This document shows positions 46,846 through 57,951 of a DNA stretch of 64,000 nt, one piece after another. Positions within the stretch are counted from its first letter, which is position 1, and the number at the start of each line of letters is the position of its first letter. Location of the stretch: the NCBI GenBank assembly GCA_024704765.1, contig JAKMXF010000350.1, positions 108,972 through 172,971 on the forward strand, in the 5' to 3' direction. Under the pieces are notes generated by a model. The model ran no database searches, was not told where the DNA came from, and saw only the letters and a list, made by a program, of their open reading frames with translations. Both the position numbers and the translations under genes were made by a program. Source of the DNA: Oopsacas minuta (lineage: Eukaryota; Porifera; Hexactinellida; Lyssacinosida; Leucopsacidae).

Positions 46846-47987
46846 CAGCTAATTAACCAACATAAATGCACACGATCAAATGAAGCAAATTTTATTTAGA
46901 AGTGAATCTACAGTAGATTATTATATATTTCTTGGCGATGAATCCTGTAAGTTTCGTCCCCGTACATTCGACGCGCCTGGTAATTATATTCGCCCATCGA
47001 TTGATTAGTTGCAATCTTCAGTATATTATAGCTAATCTAAAGCTAATTATTCCTACATCTTCCAGAGCGCGTGAAAGACCCTTGAACAATAACTGAAACG
47101 TAATGTGTAACCATAATTATACATTAACATGCTAAAACTACACAAAAATTGTGTTATTCCAACTCTGAAATCATTGAAAGTTTGAAACCAAAACAAAGAG
47201 CAAAAGACAACATAATAAAATAATATAATCAAAGTCTCTCACCCTCTTTGATCAAGGAACGAAAAATTGGCGAGAAATTACAGTCCTACATTCATCGGTA
47301 ATTAAGTTATTAGATACATATAGATTTGATGCTCTTCATAATATCAGGGTATAAAAGTGATATTCGCGCTGCTCTACTAATTGTAGCTGTTGATCGGCAG
47401 GGCAGGATCCCACGATCAGCAACACCGTTCACACAGGCCAGATGCATAACGACCCTCGATGTAGCTTTTATGATTTTATCCGAGTTCCAATACCAACGGG
47501 AGTTTTGAGGAAAGAAGTGTCCAATCTTGCTGCGTCAGAATGGACAGCAATGCATGAGGATCGGTTAACCAACCCCAGCCCTCTGCACATCAGGGCTGAG
47601 GTTGGTTAACCGAATTTAGGGCGCGGTTAAAACCTTTTCGATAATGGCCGTTAACAGATTAACCGCAGTAAGCATTCTTTAATACAATCAATGAAGTTAT
47701 GTAACTAAATTGTGATTGTATCAATACATAGCTATTATTTATGCAATCGTATTGCGATTGTAACTAAAAAATATTGAAATATAGTAATACGTACCAAAAT
47801 GTTACATTTCAAAAATACTTAAATAACAGAGTTCGTGTACATATATTTCTTACCTCTTAAAAGCGGAGGAATTATGAATAAATGGTTGGAAATTATGCTA
47901 TTCGGTTAACCGAATATTTCCCTAGCAGTTAATTGGATAGAGCGGCGGTCAACCGGATAACTTAATCCAGCTTTGTGCCATCAAGTA
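46846..47987. other. Intergenic, upstream of VPS11; one long hairpin
   Basis: This includes the presumed VPS11 promoter at its left end, with no nameable element. A small ORF at 47326-47508 has no recognised motif. A 20-bp-arm hairpin lies at 47563-47611. Motifs of the 'ggttaaccgaat' kind recur near 47627 and 47905, suggesting a decayed repeat. Confidence 0.4.
47563..47611. repeat. Stem-loop, 20-bp arms, 9-nt loop
   Basis: 'ggttaaccaaccccagccct' is followed nine bases later by 'agggctgaggttggttaacc', its reverse complement with one mismatch. Confidence 0.85.
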
Positions 47988-48179
47988 CAAGGGCTGTTCA
48001 ATAAATAATGAGATTTTTTTTCATAATTTATATAGTAAACCTATACTTATCATAATTGACGGAGGGAGACAGTTGTGTACAAAGCTAGTGCGACGTTTGT
48101 GTGCGAATATTTTTGAACGTGCCTTTTTGTAAGTGCCTGGAGGGGTGGGTAGATGGCTCACTGGCTTAGTATCACTGTA

Positions 48180-48554
48180 CAGTGGAACCTTTATAAATGG
48201 GGGAGCACGGGATGAGGAAAACCTGACTTGCTCCCCATTCCCAGGTTATAATTTGCATTATGAAGTGTATGTTTTTCAAATTGCCTCGTCTGTTAAGGGT
48301 GTTAATGTAAGTATTACACTTTTGGGATGAGTGTAGGTGTTAAGAATCAACAATTGGATATGAAACAGAGAAAAATAGATATACAAATTTTCACCATCCT
48401 AAGCACCCTTAGATTTTCAGTCAATTTGTGTAGTAATATAAATAAGGATAAAAATAGAGGGAAAATGATCCCCACTTCCCCAATTATAGAGGGTAATTTG
48501 TATGGAAATGAACTAAGATGGTCTAAAATTCCCCAACTTATAGAGGTTCTACTG
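48180..48554. mobile_element. TA-flanked MITE inside the mariner block
   Basis: The left end 'cagtggaacctttataaatg' and the reversed right end 'cagtagaacctctataagtt' are terminal inverted repeats that extend to 'gggg'. TA lies on both sides. 375 bp, non-coding. Confidence 0.85.
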
Positions 48555-48620
48555 TATCAGTAATACTTGATAAACTGATCAACGTGATAAGTCATTTATT
48601 TAAATATTGTTGTAAGGATC

Positions 48621-48677
48621 AATACCTAATACCTAATACCTAATACCTAATACCTAATACCTAATACCTAATACCTA
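48621..48677. repeat. 7-bp tandem repeat (AATACCT)n
   Basis: Eight near-perfect copies of AATACCT. Confidence 0.9.
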
Positions 48678-48833
48678 TACTACAGAAATAATAATGACGG
48701 TAATACTAATTCTAAAAAATGGAGATGCTAACAATACTGAAAGATTTGATAATTAAAGGGGCACCTTAAAAAGTATTGGTTTTAAGGCAGGTATGAATAG
48801 GCCGCCTCGTGTGATAGCTCATTACTAATCCAA

Positions 48834-50100
48834 CTAATGCGAATTCTCTTTCCAGTGATTTTTTAGACTTGGTCGGTGTGCTTGTTTAAGTTCCACGCTT
48901 GATTGTTCTATTTTTAGCGTTTCACAAAACTTCCAAAAGGTAGGATGGTGAGATGCAACCGTTGATGAGAAGGCACGATGGCAAGCTTCTACTGAATTTG
49001 TTGTAGTGTAGGTATCCCATATGCCACCAGATGGTAATTGTTCCACATTGGAATTGGAAATAATGGTGGATGATAAAGATCGTGTTCATCTATTTTTTCC
49101 AACATAGGTGTCTTGAAAATATATATACACTGCTAGTGCTTCAGTAGAAAATTGGGACTTAAGGGTTTCGAATGCTGTAAGAACAAATTGAGGAGGTAAG
49201 TAAGCCAATGTTGGTAACATCCTAACAGTTATTGAGAATTCGGTATTATTAGAATATAATGTCTTCATTCCTGAATCTTGTACGTTTCTATAAACAGTTG
49301 TGAAAGATGGAAAAAACAACCCTTAATGAATGTCCTTGGCCAGATTTCGGTAAATGTTTTTATTGCAGCTCTTTTGAAGTCAACCCACAAATATTGTGGA
49401 TTTGAATCTGGACACAGCTGTTTAATGATCTGCCACATTTTACGATAGTAAAAAGAACTCTTTCCACGCAGTAGTATGTAAATAGATGGCAATAAGTGTC
49501 CATCTCAGAATGGGTAAACTCCAACTAAAGCATGTACTGTATACAGTTGTGCAAATAGGCTAGGAACGACCTCAAACGTGCCATCTACCATCCAAATACT
49601 AGAAAACGAAGAATTTTTTGTTTTCTTCAGTAGCGAACATGATAATTCTATCTATTCCTGGCCCAGAATCATAAGCTAAGAAACTATTTCCACCTAAAGT
49701 TTGGATATTTCCATCACGTGGAGATCAAAAAGATCGGTAGGGTTATTTGGCAGATTGTTTTTAAGCTTTTTTCACGGGGTAGAAGAGTTTTCGCAATTTG
49801 AGAAAGGTTTCCTTTCCTACACTTCTGCAATAATACGGTGAGGATTATCGTGGGATTCTAGAACACGTCTCTTGACGCCAGCACGAAATTTCAGAACTTC
49901 TTCTTTGCCAATCTCTTCCCCATGGCAATGTTGGCCTATAATTTTCAATATAGATGTTACAATTGTGTGAATACGGCCTTTGCAGTTCTTTATTTGACAA
50001 CGCCATTGTTGTTTACCATTTGATTCACGTTGGAAATTGAAAATATAGCCACTGTATGACAGTTTAACCCGCCTTTCGATGATTTTATTAGTTTATAATC
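48834..50100 (-). pseudogene. Decayed FLYWCH-MULE transposase nested in the mariner block
   Basis: Reading on the minus strand from about 50075: a FLYWCH-like finger (WRCQIKNCKGRIHT, then GQHCHG), a broken middle with several stops, LWVDFKRAAIKTF (second catalytic Asp; 49265-49492), then CFFHLSQ, the solenoid-like YLPPQFVLTAFETL, and TTNSVEACHRAFSSTVASHH (third acidic residue; 48834-49046). The order and motifs match the better preserved MULE at 58298-60096. At least four frame breaks. Terminal repeats were not identified. Confidence 0.7.
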
Positions 50101-50513
50101 TGAGTTTTCATCAATTGCTTCGGAGGAATTGTCAATTGAAGAGTTAATGTTTTCTTCATGTGGGTCATTCTCAATAAAAAGATAGAGCTATCCATGGCCA
50201 TTGGCATGTCTGGAATGATATTATCCAGATCAACCATTGCATTTTGCAATTCTATTGCATTCTCTCTAACCTCTCTATGTAAGATGTCAGTTTGTTGTTG
50301 CCTACCGTGGCAATAATTGTGGAAATCTGACAACTTCTCCAGTATTTCTACATTATCAATGAATGTGATATCATCTTTCCTGTCCACGTTAGTATTCCTC
50401 AACATTCTTGAAAATCTCCCAAATTTATCAATGCCACCTTTAAATATTGAGTAGTCAATTTGAATCTGTATCCAGTTATGAGACTTGGTGAGGCAAGGGT
50501 TACAAAATATCAT
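50088..50513 (-). CDS. Unrecognised open frame, 141 codons, next to the MULE
   Basis: An open minus-strand frame starting CNPCLTKSHNWIQIQ with a helical middle (NVEILEKLSDFHNYCHGRQQ). I do not recognise it. It abuts the FLYWCH end of the decayed MULE, and could be a second MULE-borne frame, an exon relic of another gene, or chance. Confidence 0.25.
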   Translation of the reverse strand: MIFCNPCLTKSHNWIQIQIDYSIFKGGIDKFGRFSRMLRNTNVDRKDDITFIDNVEILEKLSDFHNYCHGRQQQTDILHREVRENAIELQNAMVDLDNIIPDMPMAMDSSIFLLRMTHMKKTLTLQLTIPPKQLMKTQIIN

Positions 50514-52049
50514 TTAGTCCATGCAAAATTTGTTGGAGACCGAGTATAACTTTTCTATTTCGAAAAGGAATAAGAATCGCTATGAGCACCTCCAACGGTT
50601 TTTCCATCAGCTCGGAAATTAGTAGAGTATCATTACAATTTAAAGAATTCGGAAGCGCAATTCATTGAGAAAATCCATTTATTCACCAAAAATAAATGCC
50701 AAGGAATAATTAAGTAATCTATCAAGTAAAATATATTTAAGAATACTAAGTGAAATTGTTATTATTCACTAGCATTGTACTATTATTCCTTATTTATGAA
50801 TTATCACTATTTTATTTGTACACAAAAGTCATACTCCCCATAATTGATTATCAAATGTTTCGATAAATTCTCCCTTTAACTTTATACATCGTTTTCATCG
50901 TTCTGGTAACTTTTCCAGCCCAGTGGTATAGAATTCTTTAGGAGTCCCTTTTTCCCACTGTTTTATTTCGTACTCCAGCCGTTTGAAATCCTCAAATCTC
51001 TTCCCTCGAAAGGGTCTCTTCATCTCTCCAAACTGCCAGTAGTCGCTGGGAGCCAGGTCTGGGCTATACGGAGGATGAGGGAGGCATTCGAATCCTAAGT
51101 CGTCAATTGCAGCCATTGTCTTGGAACTTACATGGGGCCTTGCGTTGTCATGTTGCAGTAATGCGCCACGTGTCAACTTGCCTCGCCTTTCACGTTTAAT
51201 CGCTTGACGCAATTCTTTCAACTCGTCAACGTAATAATCACTGTTTATGGTTGTCTTCTCAGGCAACCAGTCGAGGTGTATAATTCCTTCCCTATCCCAA
51301 AATACTGTTGCCATTCTCTTCCCTGCTGATTTTGCGGCCTTTACCTTGATGGGTACAGGTTCATCACGTCACTTCCACTGCTTCGATTGAGTTTTGCTCT
51401 CTGGTTCATAATAATGAAACCAAGTTTCACCCCCCGTTACTATACGATCCAAAAATTCTTCCTCTGCCTTGTATCTTGAAAGTAATTCTTTGCTAACTCT
51501 GAACCTTTCGCGTTTTTGTTCTTTTTGAAAGAAGTTTTGGGACCCAACGCGCAGTTACCTTCGACATTTCCAGATCTTCAGTGATAATCGAGTGTAGTGT
51601 GGCTTTTGATATACCTACCCTCTCTTCTAACTCTCGCAGGGCTATTCATCTGTCCTCGTCCAAAATAGTTTGGACCCTCTCGATATTACTGCAGGTTTTT
51701 GAGGAAGTCGGACGACCTGGACGAGGGTCATCGTGGAGTTCCTCATCGTCATTATCAAAACGTTCGATCCATCTATATATGGTGGCTTTCGAAGGACATT
51801 CATTACCGAAAATATCCTGCATTTTACGAAGAATGTATGAGCCAGTCTTCCCCCTTTTCCACTTGTACCAAATTATTTGTCGTTTTCTTCTTTGCTAAAA
51901 TCCATTAGTTGAAAAAGGTCGAGTAAAGAGTATATTGCATAGAAGTTAGACAATCAAGTTAGGCTTGTAATCTGATATTAAGCTTAGAGCTGTATTTACT
52001 AGACTATGAATTCGATACATTAGTCTCATTACTTATTGAACAACCCTTG

Positions 52050-52506
52050 TAAAATTAGCATTTTATGCAAAGTACAAAATTCGGGTGTGATTTAGAGTCT
52101 AGGTGTCCTTCGTCCCCACTAACGGAGTTCAGCATCCGCGACTTTTTTCAGGCCTACATATATATCGGGGCTTCATTGTCGGCGAGATTTTGATATGATA
52201 TGATTCAAGGTTGGGGTAGTTGATTTTCTTGGGATCGTGAAATTTCACATATATTCTAAGGTGTTAAGTATTAATACTAATTCTAGCGGACACATAAACA
52301 ACCCAATACACAATAGCAAGAAGAAAATTAATAATTCAGATTCAACACTGTCCACAATTCAGATCATATATAACAATAATCACTCGAAAATCATGAACTA
52401 GGTACATATATCACACATGTAATAATTACAATATTTATGTGCATTCAATCAACAATCTGAATATTAAAATATACACTATTCGATTTTGCTGTACAAGTAA
52501 AAAGTA
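52050..52506. other. 3' flank of the SLC36 gene
   Basis: No coding region; presumably includes the 3' untranslated region of the minus-strand transporter gene. Nothing else seen. Confidence 0.4.
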
Positions 52507-53943
52507 CTAAAATGAGGTTGCTATTTTATATATAGCAACTCCACTTCCTATGACTCCACCAACCAGTCCTATCCCTAGAATAATGATATCTTTAACAATC
52601 CATACATAGAATGGCAGGCGATATCTCTTTGCACCCCAGAAGGTGATAATCTCTATGGCTGCAGGGAATATCAGTGCTAGACAGCTGCTACTGAATGCAC
52701 CTATTAGATCTACCAGGAGGTTAATCTTGTCTATTGCGATAGGAATTAGAGCAGTGAATATCACCAAAATTGTACGAATAATAATCTGCAATATTAGCTT
52801 TTTTATTGGCGATTTTATCCGTCGTAGAAAAGGAGGTTCGATTATTTCCATAGGAACATAAAATTGTATTAAGTATGAACTAAATATCCCAAAAATCAAA
52901 TAAAGGATGGCAATAGAGTACAGCACATATATTGGTGACGTGAGTGCCTTTGGGAAGTTAAGTGAGACTACATCAGCAAGATTATCACCAAAAGCAAAGT
53001 ATCCTAACAACCCGAGTATCGCATAAGAGCTGATTATCATTAACATACCTAGCCAAAGAATTGGTTGAAAGAACTTAGGGTTAGCCATTTTATTCTCAAG
53101 CGGTAGTACAGAGCCAATGCCTTCAAACGCGAATATAACATTACCAAAGAATAACGGATAGCTTATTGGAGTTGTAGAGAATGGTTCTACGCCAGGACCT
53201 AGTGCCCCCTGCTCAGCAATTGTGAGAGAAGAGAACACCAGTATTATAGTAATACTGTACAGAATACATATGTTAGCAACGGATGATATGGGAGCTAGGT
53301 ATTTAAGAGTACGGATATAACTAGCGAGAATAAATATAGGAAGAATTGCTAGAATAATTAACCTGTAGTTGATTGGCATTGCACCTGAGTTTTCTATCAG
53401 AAGTATTATATGCTTTGAAATAAATGCTAGATAAGTGCAACAGAACCCAAACTGTGTTAGAAGGAGCATGGCATTGACAAAAATGCGAGCTATCATTCCC
53501 CAGTATCTCTTCTTAAACTTGTAAGCAATAGCCAGCTCTGCTACGTCTGCATAGCTTAGTGCAGGAAGCTGCAACTGGGCACACAAGTGATGACTACAGG
53601 TTACAATTACAGTCATGCAGTGAGTAGCTATTATCCCCATTAATAAAAGTATGGTAGGACCAAATACATAACCAGCATCCTTCATGGCATTAGGCATAGT
53701 CAGTAAACCAATACCGATGTTAGCCTTTAAGATATGCATGAGGGTAGCACCTGGGCCTGTCGCATTGGTCTTTCTTATGGTTGCGTTATTCTCTGAGATA
53801 GTCAAGTAAGCTATTCTTAGAGGTTCCATGTCTACATGTATGCTCTCAAAGAATTCATTCGTCTGGAGGTTAGTATCTGGTCCGAAGTCCTTCTTGTTAA
53901 GTAATAGATTATGTTCCGTCATGTTATCATCATCATCATCCAT
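52507..53943 (-). CDS. SLC36-type proton-coupled amino acid transporter, single exon
   Basis: An intact 478-codon frame starting MDDDDDNMTEHNLLLN. It matches the amino acid/auxin permease fold, SLC36 (PAT) branch. The hallmark first transmembrane helix HILKANIGIGLLTMPNAMKD sits at about residues 70-90. Ten to eleven hydrophobic helices follow, with FGNVIFAFEGIGSVLPLENK (helix 6 region of the family) and LLGYFAFGD. Such proteins move small neutral amino acids with H+ across the plasma or lysosomal membrane and can signal to mTORC1. The acidic N-terminus followed by LLL could serve as a sorting signal (inference). The length is normal for the family. No intron or break is visible. Which SLC36 paralogue it corresponds to cannot be told. 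Confidence 0.92.
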   Translation of the reverse strand: MDDDDDNMTEHNLLLNKKDFGPDTNLQTNEFFESIHVDMEPLRIAYLTISENNATIRKTNATGPGATLMHILKANIGIGLLTMPNAMKDAGYVFGPTILLLMGIIATHCMTVIVTCSHHLCAQLQLPALSYADVAELAIAYKFKKRYWGMIARIFVNAMLLLTQFGFCCTYLAFISKHIILLIENSGAMPINYRLIILAILPIFILASYIRTLKYLAPISSVANICILYSITIILVFSSLTIAEQGALGPGVEPFSTTPISYPLFFGNVIFAFEGIGSVLPLENKMANPKFFQPILWLGMLMIISSYAILGLLGYFAFGDNLADVVSLNFPKALTSPIYVLYSIAILYLIFGIFSSYLIQFYVPMEIIEPPFLRRIKSPIKKLILQIIIRTILVIFTALIPIAIDKINLLVDLIGAFSSSCLALIFPAAIEIITFWGAKRYRLPFYVWIVKDIIILGIGLVGGVIGSGVAIYKIATSF

Positions 53944-55090
53944 TTCTGTGGTAAACTAATAATACAAATAATAGTGTAACAATAAAATGAGATTTGTTGT
54001 AGGAAAGTAGAAATGAGAAAACTCGGTTGAATGATTATTCGGGCTGTCAGCTGGGGTGGGAATAACTGTTGCACAGATTCCATAAAACTAAGTCCTTTTA
54101 AAATATCTTATAGTAATTCATGTCACTATGCCTACTTGATATAGTGGTGTTACTAAAGCAGAATTCACCCTTGATAACGTGTCTTGAAAAATTAAGATGA
54201 TGTAATGCAAGGCTTTTCACAAGTCACTAAGTCAGTAGATTCCTATATCGAGTCATTAATCAAGCAACTCATTACTCGCATGCTTACCCGCTAATGACCA
54301 AAAAATGGGAGAAAGCGAAATGTTTAGTTACTAGCAAAATTTTAGCTTGTACCTTTGATTTCAACTACAGTTATCATCCGTAGTGTCAAGTTCTCGCAAA
54401 ATTAAAAGTTTATTCAATTTTCATTACATTTTCATGCTAACTTCATCTCGAAAGTTCATGCTATCAAAAGTTCTTGCCAAAGTTCAGATTCTTGACATGT
54501 TCCTGCCAAAGCCAAGATCTAAGAACTGGAAATTATTTGAATATTTTCAGCTCTTTTAAGATATAATAGAGTTGTATTCTGTTGTACTTAATGTAAACAC
54601 GTTTCTTAGTAACATATTAGTAAATTCAATATACAAGTGGATCTCCCATTGAGTTTATTTTATTTCTGAGTTCAGGGTACCTCCGGACCAGACTGCCCTG
54701 ATCTCAGAGGTTCTACTATAGTCATTATCTTTGACTATTAGCTAATATTATCATATATAAATACTGCAGTGCAAATCCGAATTCATTGTAGCTTCAAATA
54801 TGTGTTTGACTTCATAAATTCTTATACATGTACTACACAGAGGTCATTGTTGCTACATAAATACAAATACATGCACTACTTGTCTTCCAACTTGGACTCG
54901 GACCTTCTTATAGTAAGTATTTTGTTTACGTACCACATTGAACCAAGTATTAACTTAAATCCAAGGTATTTAGAATAATTAGCTTGTGTTAAAAGGCTAT
55001 AAATATGACTGTTAATCACGCTCCATCGCCTTTGTATCAATACTGTATTATAGGAAATAAACTCTACTTTTCAAAAAGATTTGCTCCAAA
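53944..55090. other. Intergenic, no supported gene
   Basis: The left part is the upstream region of SLC36. A small plus ORF at 54769-54978 has no motif. Nothing else seen. Confidence 0.4.
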
Positions 55091-55108
55091 TCAAGTTAAC
55101 GTAATTAG

Positions 55109-55767
55109 CTGTTGGACATAGGTAGCAAAAGGTATTCATTAATAATCATTTCCATTATTATCTGGAATAATAATGCAAATCCAATTGCCTATTTATCACC
55201 AAGCTTTTCCTATACAGGGACAGGTGTTTACAATGGGAGTGCAGGTGGCATGCCATTTAGTGTTGATTACTATGGACTAACTTTTGACCTTGATGTCGCT
55301 CGCGGCCTAGAATATGTCGATGGATATTATAATGTTGGCCCCGAGAAAGTAAGGTATTTTATATTGACCAGTGTAACAGACGAGACTATTTACGAATTCG
55401 TTAATGGAGAGTGCACAGAGATTCCTACGGCCTCCTAGAACTCGTTGTCACTCTGGTAAAACTATTCTTCAACTGGCAATACCGACGAATATATCTACGC
55501 AAATGATATTATCAGACACACCTATACGTTAGGTAGTATGGACTGCCAATGTATTTTTTCTTAAACCATACAGATTGGAATTTCACGCTTGAAGTTCGGA
55601 TATCGACATATACCAACTCTACTCCTCCATTCTCTACATTCCAATTACCTTCCGAATGCTCTCAATTCACTTGTGCTGCTTGTTACAGCACTGCTACTAT
55701 AGTAGCTATCAGCACATTCCTTCTATTCACTGCTGTCTCTATGCAGATTTTATTCCATATAATGTAA
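55109..55767 (+). pseudogene. Broken secreted/membrane protein gene
   Basis: An open frame follows a TAG at 55106-55108. A hydrophobic leader (YSLIIISIIIW) precedes a beta-rich segment with SFSYTGTGVYNGSAGG, VDGYYNVGPEKVRYF and YEFVNGECTEI, up to a TAG at about 55438. After a frame change, 55549-55767 gives FLNHTDWNFTLEVRISTY, a cysteine-containing SECSQFTCAACY and a hydrophobic C-terminal stretch fitting a membrane or GPI anchor. No ATG opens the first frame. The layout vaguely recalls ependymin/LolA-like secreted proteins, but I cannot confirm that. An intron between the halves did not give a phase-consistent join, so decay is favoured. Confidence 0.45.
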
Positions 55768-56235
55768 TGATAACTTTCCCATTTTATACTACTATAGGGT
55801 ACATACCAAATGTGTGTCTAAGTTCGCTAGACTGATCCAGTATTGTATTGTGTGATTAAACTAAGTGAATATATTGTCAATAATATCTTAGAGTTCATTA
55901 GGATCAAGGGGTCGATGGATTATCTAAATTAGTTATAAGAACTTGAACATTGACAAATTCCAAATGTTTATCAATAAACTATGGAAGTTGGCACAGGTTA
56001 GTATTTTTTATATTACTTTGCGAGGGATGTTGATACCCGATAGAAATGTCAGTTCTTCAATGCATTGAATACAATTAAAGTTTCAATGTACAGTGGATCT
56101 CGCTTAACATTATACCTCTCTTGCATGAGTGTTTTATGACATTATCCGGGATATCTGGGAATCCACTTCGTATACGTATTATGCATGTACATGTTATGGA
56201 GTAGTGAGAGTATGTACGTGTTCAGAACTAAATCG
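55768..56235. other. Intergenic
   Basis: No feature recognised. A TA-rich stretch precedes the left arm of the fold-back element. Confidence 0.4.
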
Positions 56236-57100
56236 CAATGTTGCAGACCAAATGCGTTTTCAAGCCAAACGCGTTTGGCCTTTTCTATATTTTCTAATTC
56301 TCATGGATGTCTATTTATTTATGTTTGTGGCTAACCAAATACAATCAACAAAGTGACTCTCCCTAAACGTCGTCATTGTTTAATCTGGCTTACATAATCT
56401 GGCAGTTTGCATTTCTTAGCTTATTTGGTGATGTATTTACTACTGCTAGAGGGAGATAGTCATCAAAATATGACTAATATCCAGGAGCGCAATGCGCTGT
56501 GCGGAACATAACCTTGGATCCCAACATGGCCGGCCCTAACCATGACGTAACCAAATCCTATTCGCCCGATATATTAACAACATTATGTATACAAGGAGCG
56601 ACTCTTTAATTTAGTATACAGTAATAGCTTATTTTATAAAATATGTTATGTCTCTTGACTCTCCTCAGAATAAATTATTCAAGCATATTTCTTATTTTTA
56701 CGCACTACATGAAACAAGTTCAGAGCCCCAAAGTGATGGCCCCTGGTCGTCGACATCTAATGAATTATTCGAATAATATAATTCATTAAACCAAATTTGG
56801 TCAGAGATGCAAGCTGCCAATTTATAATCGCTGATATATCGATATTAAGCAATTCTCTATTCAAGGTTGTAACTCAGTATGTTCAACACTCATCAACCCA
56901 ATCTCGTCCTTCCGTTATGTACATTATGTAAGCCCAGATTAAACAATGAAGAAATTAAGGAAGAGTCACTTTGTTGATTGATTTTGATTAGTCACAAATA
57001 TATATAAATAGACACGCATGAAAATTAGAAAATATAGAAAATGGGGTGGCGGAATTCCTCTGTCCGAACGCGTTTGCCTTGAAAACGTATTTGGCCTGCA
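56236..57100. mobile_element. Large fold-back element with arms of about 170 bp
   Basis: The left arm, about 56236-56404, has 'gttgcagaccaaatgcgttt', 'tctatattttctaatt', 'tgtctattta' and 'caacaaagtgactct'. The same order appears reverse-complemented at about 56924-57100. The arms have diverged. The centre, about 500 bp, shows no transposase. Probably an old fold-back or MITE. Confidence 0.65.
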
Positions 57101-57146
57101 ACAGCAATACATGTAAATACAACTATATGCTAACGAGTTTGTTCAA

Positions 57147-57441
57147 CGAAAAAGAAGTTAGCAACCAATTCAAATTATAAAAATGTGTTCACTTCAATCG
57201 TGTATTTTACCGACTTTCCGTATAGTTAAGAGAAAAAAACTTGTTATTATTCGAAAGTATAGCGTTGGTGGATTACGAAAATGTCATCAGAATTGTAAAT
57301 ATATGTAATGACTTAGCATTGAGGTTTTGAATTTTTCCATCCGAATAAGTTTTTTTCTCTAGCTATACGGAAAGTCGGTAAAATACACGATTGAAGTGAA
57401 CACATTTTTATAATTTGAATTGGTTGCTAACTTCTTTTTCG
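57147..57441. mobile_element. Fold-back MITE with arms of about 100 bp and near-perfect match
   Basis: The left arm starts 'cgaaaaagaagttagcaacc' at 57147 and reads through 'gtattttaccgactttccgt' to about 57245. The right arm, 57340-57441, is its reverse complement with very few differences ('atagttaag' versus 'atagctag' near the inner end). A loop of about 90 bp separates them. The high arm identity suggests a recent origin or structural maintenance. Confidence 0.9.
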
Positions 57442-57804
57442 TGTTTGTTCATACTGTTCACTTATGCACAGTATATTTCCAAGTGTTTTCTTCTAATAAA
57501 TTTCAGCAATTAACCATCAAGCTGGAGTTCACGTTCAATTCTATTATATTATCGGGAAGGATACCAAATCTGCCCACTTTTATTATGACAATAACCGAGT
57601 TTTTAGTACAAGAAGTGATGAAAATGGTTTGGGATTCGAACTTTTTATGATAATAAGCAGTATGATAATAAGCGGTATGATAATAAACGGTATGATAATA
57701 AGCGGGATCCACTGTAGTTACTTCTATTTCGTGGAAAACAAATGAATACCCACCAATTTCGATACTGACAGACTTAGTAGTAGCACATCATATATAACAA
57801 TATA
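57442..57804. repeat. Short tandem 'atgataataagcggt' tract in non-coding DNA
   Basis: Near 57645-57710 the 15-mer 'atgataataagcggt' recurs four times with small changes. The rest has no supported feature. Confidence 0.6.
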
Positions 57805-57951
57805 CAGTGAAACTTCGTTAATACGAACACGGTTAATTCGAATTTCCGGATAAGACGAACAAATATTCACACAAAATCAGGTCCCTACAATGGTAATTCA
57901 CGCATTTTGACCGTCCGTTGCATTTGTGTTCGTATTAACGAGGTTCCATTG
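57805..57951. mobile_element. Tc1/mariner/pogo-type MITE
   Basis: The left end 'cagtgaaacttcgttaatac' and the reversed right end 'caatggaacctcgttaatac' continue to 'gaacac' on both sides. TA precedes the left end; the right flank is AA, so the target duplication is eroded or miscalled. 147 bp. Confidence 0.8.

Larger units (their letters stand above)
47988..52049 (-). mobile_element. Mariner (DD34D) split by nested insertions
   Basis: The left end 'caagggctgttcaataaata' (47988) and the right end, reversed, 'caagggttgttcaataagta' (52049) match, with TA outside each. The minus-strand transposase runs from 51905 (MDFSKEEND) to about 50842. Visible are the helix-turn-helix part (IFGNECPSKATIYRWIERFD), the WVP-like linker, GGETWFHYYEPE (the first catalytic Asp is replaced by Gly), LLQHDNARPH and YSPDLAPSDY (DD34D spacing). 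The C-terminal CIKLKGEFIETFDN lies after an in-frame TGA. Other stops and frameshifts occur near 51895, 51655, 51500 and 51395. A MITE and a MULE lie between the transposase and the left end, so this is best read as one mariner later invaded. That nesting is inference. Confidence 0.7.

Noticed and set aside
47326-47508. 60-codon plus-strand ORF
   Set aside because: Short, without motif, in apparently repetitive intergenic DNA.
48621-48677. (AATACCT)n as an interstitial telomere repeat
   Set aside because: The unit does not match TTAGGG or known variants in either orientation and is a simple microsatellite.
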